64,000 nt of DNA, from assembly GCA_036852015.1 (NCBI GenBank), contig JAANDG010000003.1, forward strand, positions 1,260,001 through 1,324,000, written 5' to 3'. The notes beneath the pieces are model-generated. The model was given only the letters and a program-made list of their open reading frames with translations, searched no databases and was not told the DNA's origin. Position numbers and translations under genes: made by a program. The DNA comes from Pelodera strongyloides. Lineage: Eukaryota; Nematoda; Chromadorea; Rhabditida; Rhabditidae. Below are positions 1 to 21,682 of the stretch, one piece after another; within the stretch, counting starts at the first letter, position 1, and each line of letters begins with the position of its first letter.

Positions 1-1665
1 ATGGCGATAACGTAATCGTTTAATTCGAATAACACTGACCCGCGAAAATATTACTCTGCTTTGTGAGCAGCGTCGTCGCCCACTGTCAAATTCCGGCGTA
101 AAACCCAGCGTATTCCTCGATGGATAGATGAAGTATAAACCTGTTAAAATATGGCGAGGCCAGACGATCAATGTTGCAACAAGAATGTAAAGGCCCGATT
201 CAATCATATTTGAAAGGAAGGAAACAACTATTTTTGTGTTCCTTTTATAAGATAAAATTACTAAAACTGGCCCTTTTACCTTATAAGGCGATAATGACAC
301 GTAAATTGCATTTTATAAACAAAGAAAGTGGTAAATGAGCAAATATGAATTTATAATAAAATAGTAAAAACGAACGTGGCACTTCGATAGCCGGAGAAAA
401 TAGTGTCGTCCTTCAACTGCCGTAGAATATGAATATCGTAGAAAAATAAATAAACATAAATAGGAAGAAATACTTCCGAAATAATTTGACGTAAACCCTA
501 GGCGTCAAAAGCCTAGATGAAGAACAAAATGCGATTTGCTCGCAACGGAGGAATCGCTACAGTATGCGCGGATGACCTGCGCATCCAAGTTTGAATCGCA
601 GCGAAAGAAGAGTGGTGTACGGTGTGTTATCCACCTACTCACAAAGTACAATATTGGGCCAAACTTCTGTTCGTACGTTAGCACATCGTCAAGCTTCACT
701 CTCAGAATTTCATAACCGAGATCGTGTTTAACTAAATACGCCAATATCCCTACCTTCCATTTTTTGAATACAATAAAAATAAACCATTGTTAGTAATAAT
801 TTTCTCAATAAATCCATCTCGTTTGCTAATTTGTTTTCCAAGGCACAAAACATCAAACGTGCAATACCCACATTTATTTTCACTGTGAAAAATACAAGAG
901 ATTTAAAATAGGATTATCAGCTTAAACTCGTCAATGTTCAACCTCGATATACCATGCACTCTAGAACTACTTAAGTCTAAGCATAAAACAGCTCAACGTT
1001 GAACCAAATTTACAATCAAGATATCTGTGGTGCACCGTATCCAAAAATAAGATAAATAACACGCGGAGGACAAAATAATTTCTGATTGTGGAACAACGAA
1101 ATCATGCACGAGTAAATGAAATAAATGAAATAAATGAAACTTCAATAACCAAATATCATGGAAAATAAATTAGCATACTGGAATAAGACACCGAGAGGAG
1201 GGGACCAATGCTCCGACAAGAGAAAATCCCCAATACACCGACAAAGTTCCCTCATGGAAAGTTCTCAGTTCTCACTTGGGAGGTAATATCGGAATCGGGG
1301 AGAGGGGAAACTATGATATTCAAAGAGACAAAGAAAGTGTCCAACTATGGGTAGAAACTCCCGATCGGCCTTGAATTTGACAAATTTACACAGGGAAATT
1401 GGAATTAATCATCTGCCAAACAATCCACAATGTACACGTTCCGAATACTCCAACCAAGATCTAGTAAAAAAAAACTTAAAGCGTATAACTGCCGTTTTTT
1501 GAAACACACGTCGGACGTTGAAATCCAAGATAAATAACTGCGCGATTTTCTACTCCAATTATTTTCACTTGAATGCAACATATGGGAAAGCAGTTGTCCT
1601 ACAGAATTTCAAAAACCGGCTGTTATACCGCTTTGAAAGAGTTTACTAGTTAAAAGAGTGGAAAC
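1..1665 (-). other. Downstream of PSMC3; possible exon of an unidentified gene at 505-790
   Basis: On the minus strand a frame stays open from about 790 down to a stop at 505. It reads through residues such as AYLVKHDLGYEILRVK and KFGPILYF, with a GTGAGT donor-like site after the latter. It looks protein-like, but I recognise no family and no convincing start codon. A second minus-strand frame is open from about 170 to the window edge after a TTTAACAG acceptor-like site and could be another exon. The gap from PSMC3 is about 0.9 kb on the same strand, so a downstream or co-transcribed gene is possible. Bases 1476-1637 hold a MITE listed separately. Nothing else was recognised here. Confidence 0.3.
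1476..1637. mobile_element. MITE-like element, family B
   Basis: Imperfect terminal inverted repeats are visible: the left end reads TTAAAGCGTATAACTGCCG and the right end is a near reverse complement (CCGGCTGTTATACCGCTTT). The internal part (ATAACTGCGCGAT, then AACATATGGGAA) recurs at 10650-10770 and, in the other orientation, at 59817-59935. There is no coding capacity, so it would depend on a transposase supplied elsewhere. Confidence 0.65.
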
Positions 1666-12517
<10,852 letters not shown>

Positions 12518-13186
12518 GTTATCTGCAAAGTACAAATAATTTTGGATCATGTTTTAAAAGCAATTGTTCAAGAGAACCGACAAACAGAACTGATGGGGGA
12601 CGCTCCCCGTCTAAGAACAGTCTCATAACCATTAGAAATGAAGAAACACGAGCAAGAAACAGACAAATAAATGAATATGAAGTGGATGATAAATTCATAT
12701 GCGCTAAAAAAAACCAATTTCAAAAAATTTCTGTAAAATTTAATCAGCGTGTTGACTTGGCAATGAGCCAACATACACTATTCTACAGTATTCTGCACAA
12801 TTTCCATAACTAATAAAGCCATACGCGACGCGACAAATGACGAAAATGAGGGTCCATCGCGCGATGGAAGTGTGCGCGGGGAAAGACGGGTATTTGCAAA
12901 ACACTTGACGACGAGAATTCAACAAAATAATAAATCGTGAAGTACCACTAACATATTTTTCAAAAGGTGCTCAGGTTATATGCAGTGACTTCTACATACC
13001 TATTTATCTAATATCATATCACGTACCGTGTACAATCTATTGCATCAGAAGGTGTGCAATTAAAGAGTTCGTAGAAAAGTTTCCTTATAAAAGTATGAAT
13101 TTTTGTACTGACTTTACAGTAAAAAATAATTGCAGCTATTTTCATCCCTTCGCTTCAATGTCATGAAAAAAATATTTTTCGTCATT

Positions 13187-13246
13187 TTTGGGATACTTGG
13201 AAACCCCATGAATATTCTCGCTACGGTACATTTTTCGATACTTGGG
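13187..13246. mobile_element. Fragment of dispersed inverted-repeat family A
   Basis: GGGATACTTGGAAACCCCAT followed by GAATATTCTCGCTACGGTA matches the termini of the family A elements at 54775-54915 and 62845-62995. Confidence 0.5.
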
Positions 13247-13323
13247 AGCAAAATCAGGCAAAGTCGTTAATGCAGGGTTCTATCGCTTCACACAACTTTT
13301 GAAGGCAGCGCATCTGGATTTCA

Positions 13324-13987
13324 CGCACTGACGAAACTTGGCGTGCAAGCCGCGTGAGTGCGGCGTGAGAAGTGCATTTGGCAACGTGGTGGCAATTTAC
13401 CTTCCCATAGCAGGCCGCAACGTGAAAATTGGCGTGCACCCGTGCACGCGGCAATGTTACTGCACGGTGTGCATGCGGCGTGGAAAAAAGGGGCACGTTG
13501 GGTTCTGGCGTGCAAGTTGCCAGCCGTGACGTTCTCTTGCACGCAGTGAAGAAGTAAGGTAGCCGCATGCACGCCGTACTCAAGCCACTTCACCCCGGCC
13601 CCCGGCCTTTTGGCGTGCGGCGTGATAACGGCGGGCACGTTGCACGCCATTTTCATGCCGCGTGCATTTTTGCGCGCCACCACGTTGCCAAATGGACTTT
13701 GCACGCCGTAAGGTAGCCGCTTGCACGCCAACTTTCTTCAGTGCGTTTGCACGCAAAAGGCCCGAGGCGTAATGGCGTGTGTGTACGGCGTGCAAGCGGC
13801 AACTTTATGGCGTGTAAGCGGCAACTTTATGGCGTTTAAGCGGCACCTTTACGTCGTTGCCCACGCGCAACAGCCGCCCACCTTTTCGGTGTCTCTCGAG
13901 CCACTTCCTATTTTATGGGCGAGATGTAGGCGGCCCACCTTTTTCGGGCCCAGTGTAGGCCGCGCACCTTCCAAGTTTCCTCAGTGC
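13324..13987. mobile_element. GC-rich inverted-repeat element (family C)
   Basis: A 664-bp GC-rich block in AT-rich surroundings. It is bounded by CACTGACGAAACTTGG on the left and the inverted CCAAGTTTCCTCAGTG on the right. Inside are many direct and inverted copies of GCGTGCAAGCCGC/GCGTGCAAGCGGC. The CACTG terminus recalls the CACTA/Mirage/Chapaev group, but no target duplication or transposase is visible. Fragments recur at 54580-54715 and 56195-56235. The ORFs across it are repeat artefacts. Confidence 0.6.
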
Positions 13988-14119
13988 TGTGATGTCAAAA
14001 CTAGAGTAACTCCTAAAATGATCCTACCTTACCTTTGTCACTCATTTATTCTTGGATGTAATTTAATTTATACTAACAGACAGTAATGCTTCGAGGAAAG
14101 TCGCTATTTATTTTTTGTC

Positions 14120-14235
14120 TAAAACGACAGTTATTGCCAGTTGAAGCCAGTTATCCTTTGTTAGCGCGATAGCGCTAACATAGTTTGGGTTTGATCCGAG
14201 AGCCTTTTTTTCCAGTTTTTTTCCATATATATATG
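14120..14235. repeat. Repeat with a TTAGCGC...GCGCTAA palindrome (family D, copy 1)
   Basis: TTAGCGCGATAGCGCTAAC followed by ATAGTTTGGGTTTGATCCG recurs in reverse orientation at 41690-41795. The flanking TTGCCAGT and TCCTTTG are shared too, so this is a dispersed element rather than a chance palindrome. Confidence 0.6.
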
Positions 14236-14329
14236 TGAATCCACATGTGAACAACCATATACATTTCATATACATAAATTTGACGAAGAAATTTATAAAT
14301 ATTTACTAATGCGTAAAATGTGTGCATCA

Positions 14330-16640
14330 ATTTGACGAAATGTTGAAAAAGCAATTGTCACACTGAATCACAGTCTGTAATGTGCTACTAAACTGCTGCG
14401 GCAAGCTACACGGCGGGCGCGTTGTTGCCGCAGAGAAAAGTACCACATGAGAGAATGCCATTAACTAACAAATACAATAATGATAAGAAATAATTAAATT
14501 TTGACGAAACATAAATACGAGTCATACTGAATCACTTTCTCTAATGTGCTACTAAACTGCTGCGGCAAGCTACACGGCAGGCGCGTTGTTGCCGCAGAGA
14601 AAAGTACCACATGAGAGAATGCCATTAACTAACATATACAATAATGATAAGAAATAATTAAATTTTGACGAAACATAAATACGAGTCATACTGAATCACT
14701 TTTTCTAATGTGCTACTAAACTGCTGCGGCAAGCTACACGGCAGGCGCGTTGTTGCCGCAGAGAAAAGTACCACATGAGAGAATGCCATTAACTAACATA
14801 TACAATAATGATAAGAAATAATTAAATTTTGACGAAACATAAATACGAGTCATACTGAATCACTTTCTCTAATGTGCTACTAAACTGCTGCGGCAAGCTA
14901 CACGGCGGGCGCGTTGTTGCCGCAGAGAAAAGTACCACATGAGAGAATGCCATTAACTAACAAATACAATAATGATAAGAAATAATTAAATTTTGACGAA
15001 ACATAAATACGAGTCATACTGAATCACTTTCTCTAATGTGCTACTAAACTGCTGCGGCAAGCTACACGGCAGGCGCGTTGTTGCCGCAGAGAAAAATACC
15101 ACATGAGAAAATGCCATTAACTAACATATACAATAATGATAAGAAATAATTAAATTTTGACGAAACATAAATACGAGTCATACTGAATCACTTTCTCTAA
15201 TGTGCTACTAAACTGCTGCGGCAAGCTACACGGCGGGCGCGTTGTTGCCGCAGAGAAAAGTACCACATGAGAGAATGCCATTAACTAACAAATACAATAA
15301 TGATAAGAAATATTAAATTGACGAAACTAAATACGAGTCATACTGAATCACTTTCTCTAATGTGCTACTAAACTGCTGCGGCAAGCTACACGGCGGGCGC
15401 GTTGTTGCCGCAGAGAAAAGTACCACATGAGAGAATGCCATTAACTAACATATACAATAATGATAAGAAATAATTAAATTTTGACGAAACATAAATACGA
15501 GTCATACTGAATCACTTTCTCTAATGTGCTACTAAACTGCTGCTGCAAGCTACACGGCAAGCGCGTTGTTGCCGCAGAGAAAAGTACCACATGAGAGGAT
15601 GCCATTAACTAACATATACAATAATGATAAGAAATAATTAAATTTTGACGAAACATAAATACGAGTCATACTGAATCACTTTCTCTAATGTGCTACTAAA
15701 CTGCTGCGGCAAGCTACACGGCAAACGCGTTGTTGCCGCAGAGAAAAGTACCATATGAGAGAATGCCATTAACTAACATATACAATAATGATAAGAAATA
15801 ATTAAATTTTGACGAAACATAAATCGAGTCATACTGAATCACTTTCTCTAATGTGCTACTAAACTGCTGCGGCAAGCTACACGGCGGGCGCGTTGTTGCC
15901 GCAGAGAAAAGTACCACATGAGAGAATGCCATTAACTAACATATACAATAATGATACGAAATAATTAAATTTTGACGAAACATAAATCGAGTCATACTGA
16001 ATCACTTTCTCTAATGTGCTACTAAACTGCTGCGGCAAGCTACACGGCGGGCGCGTTGTTGCCGCAGAGAAAAGTACCACATGAGAGAATGCCATTAACT
16101 AACATATACAATAATGATACGAAATAATTAAATTTTGACGAAACATAAATCGAGTCATACTGAATCACTTTCTCTAATGTGCTACTAAACTGCTGCGGCA
16201 AGCTACACGACGGGCGCGTTGTTGCCGCAGAGAAAAGTACCACATGAGAGAATGCCATTAACTAACATATACAATAATGTTAAAAAATTTTGACGAAACA
16301 TAAATACGAGTCATACTGAATCACTTTCTCTAATGTGCTACTAAACTGCTGCGGCAAGCTACACGGCGAGCGCGTTGTTGCCACAGAGAAAAGAACCACA
16401 TGAGGGAATGCACAACTAAAATATAGACTGATAATGCAAAATAATTAAAATTTGACGAAACATAAATAATAATCCCACTGTATCACATCCCCTAATGTGC
16501 AACTTAGCTGCTGCGGCAAGCTACACGGCGAGCGCGCTGTTGCCACAGAGAAAAGAACCACATGAGCGAATGCACAACTAACATATAGACTACTGATGCG
16601 AAATTATTAAAACTTGAAGACTTACGGATATGATCTTCTG
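14330..16640. repeat. Tandem array, 14 copies of a ~164-bp satellite-like unit
   Basis: The anchor TGTGCTACTAAACTGCTG starts at 14381, 14545, 14709, 14873, 15037, 15201, 15361, 15525, 15689, 15852, 16015, 16178, 16334 and, slightly changed, 16496. The period is mostly 163-164. Each unit has a GC-rich core with inverted arms CTGCGGCAA and TTGCCGCAG around a 20-base loop, inside an AT-rich body. Inner units are nearly identical; the last two are diverged. Repeated minus-strand ORFs are a by-product of the repeat. Confidence 0.95.
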
Positions 16641-17530
16641 CGTACTTCAGTTGGGGGTCGAATGTATACAAACTTCAATCCTTATTTTGACTATCTCTTT
16701 CCCGCAAATATACACAAGCGATGGAAATTCACTGAAAACAATTAGCTTTATGATAACAGTAAAGGTATAAGTAAGTCCGTTTTACGCAGAAGAAGAGTCT
16801 ATATTGAGATTTTTGAGGAATGAGATCATTTGAGACTTAAAAAAATACACAGAATTTTTGAATAAAAAAGATGTGAGGTTATTACAGGAAAGACAAAAAC
16901 AAATAAAGGACTATAGTAAGTTAAAGAAAAAACAGTTAAGGTGAAACTTACAGTATGGGAGCCCTCATTGGGCGTCTTGAAGAACAGGCCTTCTTTCGGA
17001 TCGGGGGATGGGTTGACAGGGAAGGTTCGGCAAGCTTATCTTCAGGGGCCCTCAGTGTCGGACTTGAGGAGCACAGCGCACAGCCTCGAGCTCAGCTTTC
17101 TCTTGGCTCTTGATCGCACATTATCACTCTGAAACGATTTAAATTCTTCATTTTCAATGAACCAACAATGTGCTGGTAATTTTACGTTCAACACTACTAT
17201 ACATTCTGACTAACTCTACGCTCTACTCTACTAAAAGGGGGTTCGCAGCCTAAATGCGGATAGTTCACTTTTTGACGTCGCGAAATTCAAATCACAAATG
17301 AAGTACACGAAGTTCAAATCACAAATGAAGTACACGGTAAGATGCTGTATGTAAAAAAATTTGAAACTACTGACTGGACTGAAAATGAGTGGAGAAAGTA
17401 AGAAAGATAATATAAAATATACTGGGATATATAAAACTCACAGTAATCAGAAGAGATGGTGTTTTTCTTTCGCAGAGGCAGATAAAATGATCCGACATTC
17501 CCGGAGCGGTTGAGTATTTTCTGAAATATT
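16620..17530 (-). other. Possible exons of an unidentified gene
   Basis: Three splice-bounded minus-strand stretches are visible. At 17441-17520 a TTTCAG acceptor and GTGAGT donor enclose a frame including NRSGNVGSFYLPLRKKN. At 16960-17131 a TTTCAG acceptor and GTAAGT donor enclose a GC-rich stretch ending PKEGLFFKTPNEGSHT. At about 16628-16680 a stretch reads FDPQLKYAEDHI before GTAAGT. The middle one has stops in all frames unless a further splice is assumed, so the gene may be decayed or mis-modelled. The plus strand of the middle block is also open (52 codons from 16953). No family was recognised. Confidence 0.3.
17288..17336. repeat. Two tandem copies of a 24-25-bp unit
   Basis: TTCAAATCACAAATGAAGTA followed by CACG occurs twice in a row. 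Confidence 0.8.
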
Positions 17531-19013
17531 TATCATCAGGCCAATCGGCTTGAAGAAAACAATAAAAAAAGAATGACAATTGGGGCTCGGATCATATAAA
17601 AATGAAATTTTTTACAAATAACAACTGCATATAAATTAATATAATATAAACATGGAATTAGTATTACATTATATTAATTTTTAGAATTATATTATAATAA
17701 TAGAGAGAGGGAGTTATGAGTGAATAGTATATGTTGCGGTATCTTATTATATAAAAGAGTAACTGTAGCGTAATTTGCATACCGATGTGCGTTACGGAAA
17801 TGCAAATTTCGTGCTCGGGTATAAAAAGAGTTTCGCAGCTCAGTACCGAGGTATGCATATGCAATTGTTTCCTATTATGTGAATTTCTTATGATAGGTTT
17901 GAAGCTTTGTATATAAGTATGCCCATGCTAAACCAAGCATATTTCCATGTAAGTCGCCTCTGGCGGCGTGAGCCGACTGGTAATATTATATTTTATTAAA
18001 TTAAAGTAAAGAAGGATTTTTATTCCGAAGATAGAATGAAAAGGCGACTAAGGAGTGGGGGTAGGTATGCTATGCTATGGGCTATGCTATGAGATCGGGC
18101 TATGACTGGTATAAATAATATAAAATCAATAAGTAACCATGGAGTGGGGTAGATGGATTGGTGAATGGAGTGTGAGTAGAAATGGTACGGGTATGGGTAT
18201 GGTGCATTGGGGGCGGGACTGACCCTAGGTGGGAAGATCGATTTTGAATGTAAAATCAAGTAGGGGGTGGGGATACGTTTTGAGTTGTGAGTAATGGGGT
18301 TTGCAAGTATGCTGAAAATTTACCGTATCTTGAAATTACACGAGAATATTTTTTTAATTTTCCATATTATATATGCAGGTTTCGTGTATAGGGGGCGGGC
18401 TGACCCCAAATCCAAATGGTGTTTTTCATTCCCAGAGCCATTTATGAGAACAGGCCCAGGGGGCGGATGCGATTTCCCCTGAGCCTGAGGCATTAGTCCC
18501 AAGGTGTGAGTTGTCCCGGGGGCTTCTATTCTCAGAGCGGGTTCATCGCGACTCTGGTGCTGTTTGAATTTGGAAATAAATTAGCTGGAATTGGAAAGAG
18601 AGAAGAAATAAATGGGTGAATTGGATAGTTGCACGAAAAAAGGTGAATGCAATATACAGTGGGGCGACTTCTTTTCCTAAGCCTAGCGTAGAAATTTTCA
18701 AAACACGGCTCAATCAAAATTCTCTTACGTATCCTCACGTGTAGCCATTTATCTACAAATCTGCCGTATTTTTGTGTTGTCCAGTACTTCGCTTTACGAT
18801 TTTTTATGTTTTTGTTCACGCTGTGTTATTTCGCTTTTGTTCTTCCAGAATAAAGTATTCAATATATATAATATATTATTTGAACCAACGAATGGAAGTA
18901 ACTCTAATTATTGCTGCACATTCTGCACAACCTGTTTAGAAATGCCTACACTTACTGGGGCTTACAAGTAACAAAAAAGAATGTCCCGAAGAAAAAAAAG
19001 CAGAAACAGGTTT
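17531..19013. other. Intergenic AT-rich DNA with repeat fragments
   Basis: No gene was recognised. It contains an inverted TTTGCATACC...GGTATGCATATGC pair around a TATAAAAAG (17770-17880), a family A fragment (18290-18395), and a LINE-tail-like sequence ending GAATAAAGTATTCAATATAT (about 18850-18870). Confidence 0.5.
18290..18400. mobile_element. Family A fragment
   Basis: ATGGGGTTTGCAAGTATGCTG, TTTACCGTATCTTGAAATTA and CACGAGAATATTTTTTTAA match the termini and interior of family A elements at 22161, 52409 and 62845. Confidence 0.6.
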
Positions 19014-19018
19014 CTTTC
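19014..19018. repeat. Target-site duplication of LTR element 2 (left copy)
   Basis: CTTTC precedes the left LTR and recurs at 21683-21687 after the right LTR. Confidence 0.85.
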
Positions 19019-19225
19019 TGTTGTAGCGGCACACCAGTTGAAGATGAAGTGTTTATTCAGCGGGGGCTGTGACATCTTATCAGCAATATCATCGTCTTAT
19101 ATAGCTAGTCTCATATGCTAATAGTTACGTTATTGAGGTAACACAGACAATAGTGATATGCTAAATGTCTATCGAAATATAGGAAGTGTGACCTAACTGA
19201 ATACGTTTTAGCTCACTTCCTAACA
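19019..19225 (-). repeat. LTR of element 2 (downstream copy on the minus strand)
   Basis: 207 bp matching 21476-21682 base for base by eye; ends TGTT/AACA. Confidence 0.93.
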
Positions 19226-19240
19226 TCTCCCTCATTATAT

Positions 19241-21325
19241 TTAAATAAGTTTATATTTCTTCTGTCGAGGATCCATGTCCAGTCTTCTCGGCGGCGCACG
19301 GTCCCTTCTCGGTCGTTGTCCAGCGGTAGCGAGCACAGGCGATCTTCCTTCACGTGTCGATGATCCCGTTCTTCTCGATCCACTAGAGTCGTCAACTTTC
19401 GTGCCCGTAGACTCCTCCTCTTCTTCAGAAAATTGAACTGCTCGCGGATGCTCACTAGTGTCCTCCTGATCGGCAGTCTTCTCCACAGCGTCTTCCTCTG
19501 TCGGCTCAGCACACTCGTCACCAGGTGGTTCTGCAAGTCGTTGCTCATCGTCGACAGTCGTCTCTTCAGTAAGTTTCAGGCTTGGTAGGACATCCACTGT
19601 TACTGTAGGTTCCTCACCAACCACTCCACTTAGCTTCTTCTTAGTAGGCCATGCAAGATCAAAATCTTCCAATAAGATTGTCAGTGCATCCTCTTGTTCT
19701 TCCTCAGAACCTCTCGGGCGAAGGTCTCTTGTGTAGCACGTCCACACCACCTTCTTGCTTATCTCCACTTCGCATAGAGATCTTCCACGTGTCCCCACGA
19801 CACGGCCAGGAGTCCAAGTCGGTTTCGTTGGCTTTCGGTAGTCCCTCACGAACACCAGATCATCCACGACGAAATCCCGCTTCTTGTCTCCGTGTTGCCT
19901 GATGCAGTCCTGCTCCATCCTGGTCCTACTTCCCTGTAGATCATGCGCCTTCCGCACATTCGGACGTCTTCCCGACTCCTTACCAGATCCCGCAGACTTC
20001 ACAGCACAACAAGTGGATGCAAATGCTTCTTGAAAGCTCGGTAGTTGCTCAATCCACTCCATTCCCATCAGTCGTATGTCCTTCGTCACATAACATCGAC
20101 CCTTGCCAGGAAATCCGTTCACCTTGAACACAGTGTTGAATACGCCATCGACCTCAATCGCCGATCCGTTAGCGGCACGTAATTCCTCAGACGCCATTCC
20201 AAGAGACGGTGATCCCAGTCGCCTCCACGTCTTTCGATCCACAATCGTTACGTCCGCGCCGGTGTCCAACTGCAGCACGACATCAAATTCGTCCTTCCCA
20301 ATACACGCAGTGACATCCTTCCGGCCATTCTCCAACCTCGCGACAGCCTTCACATTCCTTACTGCAGGACAGCTGTTCGCGTAATGTCCTGTTTCTCCAC
20401 AAAGAAAACAAGCTCCTTTCTTTCTTGAGTAGTCCTTGTTCCTGTCGTGATCCTTGCTAGGTGAGCAACGAACAGGCGAGAACTTTCTCTGGTTCCACTT
20501 CTTGTTGTCCACACGAGCGACGAATGCGTTTTCCTCTTGCACATGCACCACAGCGTCCTTCACCAGGCTCATCGACAATTCACATTCGGTGACGAGGTCC
20601 CTCAGCTTCGCACCATCACCAATCTCCAGTCGACGAATCAAACGCTTTCGCAAGTCCTTCCACTTGCCTTCTTGCATCCCTGCAACAAACATCATGCACT
20701 TGCAATCGTCCTCTGACATCTCCTTCACACGCCCTCTCTCGTGTAACTGGTTCACACGAGCCGCATACGTCTTGAAATCTTCTGTTTCCTCCTTGACCAC
20801 TCGGAACGCGTTGAATCTTCGCCGGAACAGAGAGCACTTCTCTCCAAATAGTTCTTCAAGCACAGTCTTCGTCTCCTCGTAAGACGCTTCCGCTGGCTTC
20901 TTCGGCAAAATATGATCCACATACATGGCGTAGCTCCTGGAATCAAGCTTGCTGACGAGCAGGCTTGTACGATCCGCATCCTCCAGTGACGACCCTTCCG
21001 ACTTTACGACGTCCTCAAAGCGCGTAATCCACTTGTCGAAGGTACATCCGGACTCCTCATCGTACTCGAAAACGACAATACGGCTTGCCAGGGCAGCCGC
21101 TACCGTCGCCGTATCCCGAGCCGGCACCGAAGCGACTCCTCCTGATCCAGCTAGCCTCTCGAGCAACAACTGCTCACGCTTCTCTGCTCGCTCCTCCATC
21201 TTCTGCTCACGCTTCTCTGCACGCTCTTCCATCTTCAGCGCACGTTCCTCCATCTTCTTCGTGGTCTCCAGGAACATCTCCATCATCTTCAACATCGTGG
21301 TTGCGGTGTCCTCATGTTTCGCCAT
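19241..21325 (-). CDS. Gag-protease-integrase C-terminus fusion of LTR element 2
   Basis: 694 residues from the ATG at 21325 (MAKHEDTA). Seen: an N-terminal heptad-like coiled coil with repeated KMEERAEKREQ; a retrotransposon Gag capsid region (residues ~90-250); a CCHC knuckle (CFLCGETGHYANSC); an aspartic protease with LQLDTGADVTIVD and a later LMGMEWI. The frame then jumps directly to an integrase C-terminal segment (VVDDLVFVRDYRK...WTPGRVV) and an acidic tail. About 700 residues expected for RT, RNase H and the integrase core are missing, and the reading frame is kept across the deletion. An upstream in-frame TTG start was not chosen. Confidence 0.9.
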   Translation of the reverse strand: MAKHEDTATTMLKMMEMFLETTKKMEERALKMEERAEKREQKMEERAEKREQLLLERLAGSGGVASVPARDTATVAAALASRIVVFEYDEESGCTFDKWITRFEDVVKSEGSSLEDADRTSLLVSKLDSRSYAMYVDHILPKKPAEASYEETKTVLEELFGEKCSLFRRRFNAFRVVKEETEDFKTYAARVNQLHERGRVKEMSEDDCKCMMFVAGMQEGKWKDLRKRLIRRLEIGDGAKLRDLVTECELSMSLVKDAVVHVQEENAFVARVDNKKWNQRKFSPVRCSPSKDHDRNKDYSRKKGACFLCGETGHYANSCPAVRNVKAVARLENGRKDVTACIGKDEFDVVLQLDTGADVTIVDRKTWRRLGSPSLGMASEELRAANGSAIEVDGVFNTVFKVNGFPGKGRCYVTKDIRLMGMEWIEQLPSFQEAFASTCCAVKSAGSGKESGRRPNVRKAHDLQGSRTRMEQDCIRQHGDKKRDFVVDDLVFVRDYRKPTKPTWTPGRVVGTRGRSLCEVEISKKVVWTCYTRDLRPRGSEEEQEDALTILLEDFDLAWPTKKKLSGVVGEEPTVTVDVLPSLKLTEETTVDDEQRLAEPPGDECAEPTEEDAVEKTADQEDTSEHPRAVQFSEEEEESTGTKVDDSSGSRRTGSSTREGRSPVLATAGQRPRRDRAPPRRLDMDPRQKKYKLI

Positions 21326-21475
21326 CTTCTTGTTTTCGAAAAGCTCCGAAAACCGAACTGCTGACTTTCGAAAATGCGCAAAATTCGAGCGCAATAAATT
21401 GCTAGCTCAAGGATATTTTCGAAAAATCAGTAGTCGATCCAGGAGTTTCGAAAGTCCGTGTCCTGAACGCCAATT

Positions 21476-21682
21476 TGTTGTAGCGGCACACCAGTTGAAG
21501 ATGAAGTGTTTATTCAGCGGGGGCTGTGACATCTTATCAGCAATATCATCGTCTTATATAGCTAGTCTCATATGCTAATAGTTACGTTATTGAGGTAACA
21601 CAGACAATAGTGATATGCTAAATGTCTATCGAAATATAGGAAGTGTGACCTAACTGAATACGTTTTAGCTCACTTCCTAACA
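21476..21682 (-). repeat. LTR of element 2 (upstream copy on the minus strand)
   Basis: 207 bp, followed on the plus strand by the CTTTC duplication. Confidence 0.93.

Larger units (their letters stand above)
19019..21682 (-). mobile_element. Internally deleted LTR retrotransposon (element 2)
   Basis: 2,664 bp with 207-bp LTRs (TGTTG...TAACA) that look identical and a 5-bp CTTTC duplication. It lies on the minus strand. After the right LTR on that strand comes AAT and then TGGCGTTCAGG, the same candidate primer-binding site as in element 1. GAGGGAGA abuts the other LTR as the polypurine tract. The only frame encodes Gag, protease and an integrase tail; RT, RNase H and the integrase core are absent. 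It must therefore be non-autonomous, yet identical LTRs indicate recent mobilisation in trans. Confidence 0.93.

Noticed and set aside
13254..13795. Several GC-rich ORFs of 60-136 codons on both strands
   Set aside because: They lie wholly inside the GC-rich inverted-repeat element and are composed of its GCGTGCAAG repeats.
15714..16258. Series of near-identical 72-codon minus-strand ORFs
   Set aside because: They repeat with the 163-bp array and exist only because the satellite lacks stops in that frame; the period is not a multiple of three and no start context or domain is present.
14330..16640. CRISPR array
   Set aside because: Units are ~164 bp with no unique spacers, in animal nuclear DNA; this is a satellite-like tandem repeat.
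20949..21578. 209-codon plus-strand ORF
   Set aside because: Antisense shadow of the Gag frame of LTR element 2 (Ser/Arg-rich from GAA/GAG codons).
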